64,000 nt of DNA, from NCBI RefSeq assembly GCF_030272615.1, contig NC_081408.1:766167330-766231329 (forward strand), written 5' to 3'. The stretch comes from Cryptomeria japonica. Its lineage: Eukaryota; Streptophyta; Pinopsida; Cupressales; Cupressaceae. Position 1 is the first letter of the stretch. The number at the start of each line of letters is the position of its first letter. Below are positions 57,276 to 64,000 of this stretch, one piece after another. Both the position numbers and the translations under genes were made by a program. The notes below the pieces were generated by a model. The model was not told where the DNA came from. It made no database searches and was given only the letters and a program-made list of their open reading frames with translations.

Positions 57276-59504
57276 AGGCCAACTTAAATGCTTCAATCCT
57301 TGCTTTAACATATGCCAAACACCTCCAAAGATTCAAAACTTATCTTCTAATATTGTCATTATATCAAACAAGTGCCACACTACTGCCCTTACACAGAAAA
57401 ATAGTCTAAAGGACTGGGACAGCAACTTTTCAAAGTTCTACATGCATTTCCAACATTGGTTAAGCAAATACAATGAAGATTTAACAAATATAGAAGCAAC
57501 AATGCCTTGTTAGAAGTCGTAACACCCTGCAATACAAATTAGGAAAGGTTTTCTTAGGACTGTTTGCTCATACACCCGCCTTCACTGTTTTTATTTTTTT
57601 TACAGTCTTAAAACTGTGACAACTTTCTTTCTCTGTTTTGACCTGCTTCTTCAATCTATTCATGGCCTGCAAACATGTGTTAATGGCAAGATATAATAAT
57701 GCCTATAACCTCTCCAAAGAGCTTGTAAGTTTGAACACTCAAAAGGATGCCACAAAGTATGACAATATTATATGACTGTGACAAAGAGTACACTGTTCTT
57801 GGATCCTTATTTAGGTCCTTTACAATCAAATTGTGTAACTTGTCAACTTAAAATTGGAACCACTTGCAAATACATTTCCATGATGCATAGAAAAGGGATC
57901 CATCATTCCACACTATCCATTTGGGAGGTTGGCAATGAGGTTTTATCCATGAAACAGTGATACACTGTTTTTACAATCTGATTACACCTTTGCTTCTTGC
58001 AACCAACCAAGTCATGAGAGAGACAAGGATGGTAAAGCACAATCTTGTCTCTTTCCAACTTGTTTCTTCTTTAACATTTCAAGGTACAGTGCTATGAACA
58101 GCAAAGTACCATTTAAACAAATTTGAGAATACCCAAGCCAAGTTGCTCACTTCACACACTTGCCATGGGCTTACAAACACTTGTACATTGCTAGAAAAGG
58201 AAAATGGATGTATGGTACAGTATGTACAGATCCAACAAATTCCCTCAAAGCCATGGATGAAGAGACTTTGAAGAAATTAGTTGGACCATGAATGATCTTC
58301 CATTGGAACCACAAAACAATGCCTTTCTCAAGAGCACTTCGAACAAAACTTGTTCCAAACCCCAAGAAAAGATAAGAGATCACTACTAAAACATCAAGAG
58401 AGATCACAGCAATGAAAAATAGGAGTATTACGGACTCATGGAGCCATAGTACGGACTGTACTCTCAAAAGTGCAGAAAATTAGTTAAAAACTCACAAAAA
58501 TGAGAGCAAAATAAGTATTTCTCTTAATTTTCCAAAATGAACAACCCATACAATGATTGGAACATGGTTTATATACATGTGCCAACTTGTTGAAGCCCTT
58601 GTACGGATAGGTACAGGCTGGAACTAACCAAAACCACCAAAAACCACTTTTTTGACAACTTTTTGACAACTTTTGTTGCTCAAAAATTGCATTTTGACTT
58701 CCGGTGACTTGGCACTCAAACAAATCAATCAAAATCATTTAGAAACACTAAATAAACATTCTCCAATGCCTTTCAAGGCTTTACAACATCACAAAATTCA
58801 AAAATGCTCATTTGGACCCGAAATTGACAATTTTTGGCCCACTAAGCAAAAACCAAAAATCTTGGAAACTCTTAAACAAAATGAGTTCCAAACCTCATTA
58901 CACCACAAAACAAACCTATTAAACCTACTAGAAGCATAAAATAAACACACATGCTTAATTTGCAACAAAATGCTATACCTGCTGTGATTTGAGCATTCAG
59001 GTGCTCAGGTGCTCCTGCACCACCCTTCCATCTCTACAAAATTCTTCACTCAACACTCAGCAGCTCAAAAAACACCTGATACTTTTTTTGCAATAACTCT
59101 GTGTGAAATATTGTTATGCAACACTAGTTATATATCCCAAGGAGTCCAATCTTATACTTAATTACCACAATCTTGATGGATTTTCTTTGTGTGGCAATGG
59201 ACCTACTCCATAGATGTATTTAATTGAAGCCATTATGCCAATTTTTCACATCAGGGTCTCCAACGGCTAATCGGCGAGACCTTTTCCGATGATTCAAGTG
59301 TTTGGCGCCGATTGTTATGACTTTACTGCTTTTCACTTTCTGATCGGCACAAACTATCCTGACCAACTTATCAGGTCTCACAATAGAAATTTCTTCTCTA
59401 TCCTGATGGCTCATTTCATCCCGATGGGCACCCTTTCAGTCTTGGTTTTGCCTTTTGTTTTAATGCTCCATCAGCGTAACTCTCCCCGATCCTTCTACTT
59501 AACT
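57276..59504. other. Element E non-coding region right of element D
   Basis: About 2.2 kb without a supported gene. CGATG/ATCGG words begin to appear from ~59270. Confidence 0.45.
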
Positions 59505-60328
59505 CATCGGGTGTCGGCATAATTTATTTCATGATTCTCCGATGCCCCAATGATCTCAATATACCAATCTGCATTCTCCATATGCCCACCGCGTTATCAG
59601 CATAACTCATCCCAAAGAACTCCTCACAACCTACCATTCACCTAAATGGTCCTATCGGATTTCGGCATAACATAAGAGTTCTTCTTTCGATGTCTCGATG
59701 AATCCTTACTAGATGCTTTCTTTATAGGCATAGTTTACACCGATGTCCCTGTAAGTGCTTCTATCTTCATCGGGAGTCGGAATAGCCCTTTTCTATTCCT
59801 CCCGAAGTCCTGATGAGTCTCTGATGCACCTTTATGTTTTATGCCTCCAAGTCTATTTTATCGGTATAAGTAATACCGATAGTTCCACCCTCCAACTCTT
59901 CATGTCATCAGGGATCGGCCTAACCATTTTTGTACTACTCCTATATGTTTCCTTTTTCCATGGGCCCGCCTTCGGTTCCCTTTAGTCATCGGGTATCGGG
60001 ATAGACTATTCACAATACTTCCGATCTCCCGATATTATATGATTAGCTTTGCCTTATCGTTACAAGTTACACTGATGGATTCATAGGCTATCGATATAAT
60101 AATTTCTATGTTTTGTCGATAAGCCAATGTATGTCGATAGAAAAACAACCACCTTCTATTTTATCGGAACAAGCTATGCCGATGACATGACTTTCTCAAG
60201 AGTGTGCACCATGCTGAGTATTTTTTAAATGCTCCAAAGCATCCACCTGTTGTTTCATCGGTATAAGTTATGCCAATACTCCTTCTTTTGCTCACCAATG
60301 TTGTTTCATTGAGACTAATTATGCCAAT
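59505..60328. repeat. Array of ATCGG...CCGAT hairpins in element E
   Basis: At least eight inverted-repeat units of related sequence. 59505-59552 pairs CATCGGGTGTCGG with CCGATGCCCCAATG. Further units are 59654-59700, 59768-59815 (CATCGGGA...TCCTGATG), 59859-59881 (TATCGGTAT and ATACCGATA, a perfect 9-bp arm with 5-nt spacer), 59987-60033 (ATCGGGTATCGG and CCGATCTCCCGAT), 60163-60183 (ATCGG/CCGAT), 60256-60276 and 60306-60328. A half-unit lies at 59906. The arms share a CATCGG...CGGCATAA word but differ in detail. It lies between element E integrase and its extra ORF. Confidence 0.65.
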
Positions 60329-60831
60329 GATTGAAATTTTTCTATTTAGCATAGATGGACCATCACTCTTGAATATTAGTGATCCCCAATTTTCTCACAA
60401 GATCTAATACATATTAGAAGACAATCCTGGATCATACCATAATGACTTCTTTGCTGACAAAATGCCACCATAATGGATTCCTTGCGCAGTCAATACTTAG
60501 TGCATGCCCTTAGTGTGCTCAAGTAATACCTTCATACTCATGAAACAACTGATCCTTTAGAGGACTTTACCCATGCTAATAAAAATTTTGCACATGCAAA
60601 CCAACAATAAATGCTCATATGATAAAAATGAAAAAAGGAAAAGTCCTTTATATAGCATAAAATATTTTGTAAAAATATATGCTAACAGTGGCTCTTTCTG
60701 GGGATGTATGTTATCTTTAAGGACATAGCAAGATCCTAGTTATCTCTAGAAAGCAAACCAATATGAAAATTTAGAACAGAAAGAAACAAAAATTTAAATT
60801 ATTATGATACAAAAATACTCCCTGCTCATTA
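60329..60831. other. Spacer after element E pol
   Basis: About 500 bp, AT-rich, no gene seen. Confidence 0.45.
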
Positions 60832-62197
60832 ATAGAAGAAGTGCTTAAGATACTGAGCATGAACCGGGAACTCTTGTACTTGACCATCTGTATCTTGCAA
60901 ATAATAAGAGTTTTCTCCACTTTTTTTCTGAAATAATGAAAGGTCCTAGCCAGAGCGCATCGAACTTGTCATGCTTCCCTTTATCCTGATCTTTGGCATT
61001 CCATTTTAACACCCATTCCCCTTCTTTAAAATACCTGTCACATGCCTTCTTATCATGTAAACCTTTTACCATTTGTTGTCTTTGTAGGTTTCTTTCCTGA
61101 GCTTCCCTTCTACATTTGTCCAACTCAACCAAAGCCATCAACATGTCCTCCATAAAGTTTACTTCTTCTGAAACTTCCTCCATAACAAATTTGTAAACCG
61201 AGAGTAAATTGCTTAAGGGTAATCGTGCTTCTTTGCCATATACCAGCTCATATGGGGTGAATCTTATGGATTTCTTAACTATCACTCTGTTAGCCCATAT
61301 TGCTAAAACCAATTTTGAATCCCAAGCCTTCTCATTATTACCTAACATCCTTTTGATAATCTTCAACAAGTTTTTATTGTTGGATTCTACCTGTCCATTT
61401 CCCTGAGGATGATAAGGTGATGAATATGACAAAGTAATACCATAGTTTTCATAGAAATAAAAGAACTCATCTGATCTGAAGCACATCCCATTATCTACCA
61501 CAATCTTCTGAGGTACCCCAAATCTAGTCAAAATATTTTCCAAAAGAAACTTTATCACAACTTTGTTGGTAGCCTGTCTTGTGGGAATGGCTTCAACCCA
61601 CTTAGTAAAATAATTTGTGGCCACCAAAATCGATTTATGCCCACCACTAGATTTGTTTGCTATCTCACCTATGAAGTCAATACCCCACATCTGAAAAGGT
61701 TCCTCCGTATACATGGGTATGAGAGGAATGGCTCCATTATATTTGAGCTTCCCTGAAATTTTTTGACAAGCCTCACATTTTCTTATATAAGTATGACAAT
61801 CCTTGAAAACTTGAGGCCAATAATAACCCGTATTAAGAATTTTATGAGTAGTGGTTTTAGCTAAGAAGTGGCCTCCACAGACACCTTCATGTAAATCTTT
61901 TAAAATAATAGAAGCTTGACACTCATCCAAACATAATAGAAGGATGCCATCTTTGTTCTTCTAGTACATATCTCCATTAAGTAATACATACCTAGATGTT
62001 TGAAGCTTTAAAGTTCTCTTCTGACTATCATTTAAATTATCCGGACATTTCGTGTATTTCAAGTAATACACAATATTTACATACCAGGGACACCTTTCAA
62101 TGCTAATTTGTACATCTTTCACCTCTACCTGATTTACTTGTGTTGCTTCAAGATTGGATTCTACCATCAACTTCGCTAAACCTTGACCTCTTACCAA
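60832..62197 (-). CDS. Element E integrase and RNase H-integrase linker
   Basis: The 361-codon frame 60845-61930 is intact over the zinc region (LHEGVCGGHFLAKTTTHKIL, CEACQ), the core with Asp in GIDFIGE, Asp in VDNGMCF and Glu in GQVESNN, then FTPYELVYGKEARLPL and the WLGPFII module. The last ~20 codons shift frame near 60905; the true end (PVHAQYLKHFF-like) lies near 60832. Upstream in the same frame, 61961-62197 carries the connection segment and the SRYVLLNGDMY block before the zinc region, separated by one stop near 61960. It would integrate element E cDNA. Confidence 0.85.
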
Positions 62198-62853
62198 TTT
62201 TGTGATTTGTAAATCAATATTGAACTCTTGGATTTGATTTATCCATCTGCATCTTCTCCCAGTAGTCTTTGTTTGTCTGAAAATGTCTTTAATAGCAGCA
62301 TTTGGTACATATGCAATAACAGTGGCACCAAGTAAGGTCTAAAGGATTTCACAACTTTCACAACAGCATAAGCCTGTTTTTCATTCAAATCATAATTCAA
62401 TTTTGATGCTTGTAATGTTTTACTAAAAAATGCCACTAGTTGTTCATGACCCTTGTCGTTCTTTTGTAACATAACAACAGCAATAGTATGGAATAAGGCA
62501 AATGAAAATACTTGAAAAGGTTTTGAAAAATCAAGTGATTTTAAAATAGGGGCTTCCTTGATGGCTCTTTTGATATTTACAAAAGCTTCAAGAGCTTCAT
62601 TAGTCCATTTTATTTCAGCACCCTTTTTCAACATTTTAGCAATAGGCTTTATGATTTCAGAAAAAATTGAAACAAACCTTCTCACAAAATTTATTTGACC
62701 GAAGAAAGATTGGATTGCTTTAACAATTTTTGGAATTTGAATCTTATCAATAGCAGCAATCCTTTCTAGATCAATTCTAACTCCATCTTTGGATACAATA
62801 TGGCCTAACAACTTTCCCTCGGTAACCCCAAAATGAAATTTTTTAGGATTCAA
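62198..62853 (-). pseudogene. Element E RNase H region
   Basis: A clean frame from KLLGHIVSKDGVRIDLERIA through SFFGQINFVRRFV (end of RT/thumb) into RNase H, with KPFQVFSFALFHTIAVVMLQ, AFFSKTLQASKLNYDLNEKQ and AVVKVVKSFRPYLV. The first catalytic Asp position (D-A-S in active enzymes) reads F-S-F-A, so this RNase H looks catalytically dead. A frameshift near 62300 separates it from the integrase frame. Confidence 0.8.
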
Positions 62854-63759
62854 AGATATGCCATATTCTAGTGCTCTAATAAAAATCTTTTCTAGATCAC
62901 TACAATGATTTTATGCCCTTTTAGAGTACGCAGCCGTATCATCTTGATATACTGCTAAAATACAATCAATATTTCCCTCAAAGACCATGTCTATAGCTCT
63001 TGGGAATGTAGCTCATGCATTTGTTAATCCAAAAGGCATCCTAGCATAAACATAGGTACCCCAAGGTGTAGTGAAAGTGGTTTTGAACTTCTTTGCTTCC
63101 CTAACTTTGACTTGATTATAACCTGAGAAGCCATCCATCATAGATAATAACTCATTCCCTGTGACCTTCTGCAACAAAGCTTCCATATTAGGCAAGGCAT
63201 AATTATCTTTCAAAGATGAGACATTTAGATTTCTGAAATCTACACATAACCTAATATCACCATTTTTCTTTCTTACTGGTACTAAATTTGATACCCATGT
63301 TGAGTGCCTTATAGGCTCAATAATCCCCGCATTTCTCATCTTCATTAACTCCTCCTTCATCTTTGGAGCCAAGGTAGGATTTATAGGCCTTTTCTTTTGT
63401 CTAAAAGGTTTTGCATTGGGCTTCAAAGGTATCTCATGTTGGAACAAATCTTCCCTATAAGCTTTAAGGTCATCCTATGACCAAGCAAAAACATGTATAT
63501 ACTTCCTCAGTAAACTAATCAATTTTGTTCTCATTTTTGGTGTGAGCTTCCTTCTAATATACACTTCTCTTGGGTTTCTTTCACTTCCCAAGTTTACCTT
63601 TTTGATCTCCTCACATCCTCCTGAATTAGGCCTGAAATTCATTGCATCTTTATCGTCAAACATTCTTTCAAGCTCTATTAACCCTTTTGGGATTTTATTA
63701 GTTTTCAACTGCAGTACTTCTTGCCCAAGTACAGTTGCTTTGTCATCCTTGTCTTCCAC
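62854..63759 (-). pseudogene. Element E reverse transcriptase
   Basis: An N-terminal linker (PKMRTKLISLLRKYIHVFAWS, 63475-63759), a TAG, then the RT with GIIEPIRHSTWVSNLVPVRK, LLSMMDGFSGYNQVKV (first Asp) and YARMPFGLTNA. After a second stop comes an YQDD active-site motif near 62955-62965 in place of Y[LMV]DD. Stops also lie near 62910 and 63010. It is in phase with the RNase H frame. No protease is seen between the upstream segment and RT. Confidence 0.85.
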
Positions 63760-63819
63760 AAGTCCATTTCGTTCAATCCGCTGGTGCTCATACTGATCTT
63801 CACAAAATAAAAATTTTAA

Positions 63820-64000
63820 TAATCTCTATCATCATCAAAAACTTGCCAACTTTTTATATTATCAGGCACTGACGGTCTGGTCTTAATCTCCACTTGGGTA
63901 ATATCATCCAAAGGGATGTCATTATGTTTGATAGCCAAGTTCACCATGAAGTCTACCCAAATATTGTTGGATCTCTCAATCCAATTGATGGAGAAGGCAT
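63820..64000 (-). other. Possible RNase H-like tail upstream of element E RT
   Basis: Read on the minus strand from the window edge, the protein contains SINWIERSNNIWVDFMVNLA, which fits the last helix of an RNase H fold (N..AD.LANLA, carrying the final Asp), then KTRPSVPDNIKSWQVF and a stop near 63820. The domain would be N-terminal to RT, an unusual order. Only its end lies in the window. Confidence 0.4.

Overview
The window is a stretch of large-genome plant DNA made almost entirely of nested LTR retrotransposons. No ordinary host gene, rRNA or tRNA gene is visible. A gymnosperm (conifer-type) source is my best guess, from the density and decay of long Ty3/gypsy elements and a pol-less copia-like element, but the sequence does not prove it. 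Boundaries, domain calls and counts below were read by eye.

Layout. Element A (about 1651-20285, minus strand) is a copia-like element with no recognisable pol. It keeps a 5' LTR (19148-20285), an initiator-Met-type primer site, a gag made of a coiled coil plus four zinc knuckles, a long unknown ORF, a polypurine tract and part of the 3' LTR. Element B (3237-14268, minus; 1227-bp LTRs, target duplication GGGAG) is an Athila-like Ty3/gypsy element inserted in A's unknown ORF. It has gag, protease, RT-RNase H, integrase and an extra ORF after pol. At 20888-21963 lies the 5' part of a LINE with a DUF4283-type ORF1. Element C (left LTR broken, right LTR 35543-36963, plus strand) is a decayed Tat-clade gypsy element with a second, archaeal-type RNase H. 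Element D (41048-57270, minus; LTRs about 1% different, duplication ATACT) is a young Tat-clade relative of C. Element D is inserted in element E, whose parts flank it: a long unknown ORF at 37588-40492, and a gypsy pol of another lineage at 60832-64000, running off the window.

The part most worth attention is element D. Besides gag-pol on the minus strand it carries, on the opposite strand, a plant mobile domain (PMD) gene at 43087-45030. The leaders of gag and of the PMD gene both carry arrays of one GCGCGTCTGTG-like word repeated every ~20 nt, in the same orientation relative to their own gene. Between the array and the PMD start are seven hairpins with an invariant 13-nt loop core and covarying stems. 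After the pol stop are three tandem bulged hairpins, one with a TTCG loop; element C has the counterpart with a TCCG loop. Both C and D also have a G-patch-like motif after the protease and a stem-loop upstream of the polypurine tract. Together these suggest a bidirectionally organised retroelement rich in RNA structure.

Many internal stops sit where related elements have Gln (CAG/CAA), as expected from decay of methylated C. All elements except parts of D look inactive at the protein level.
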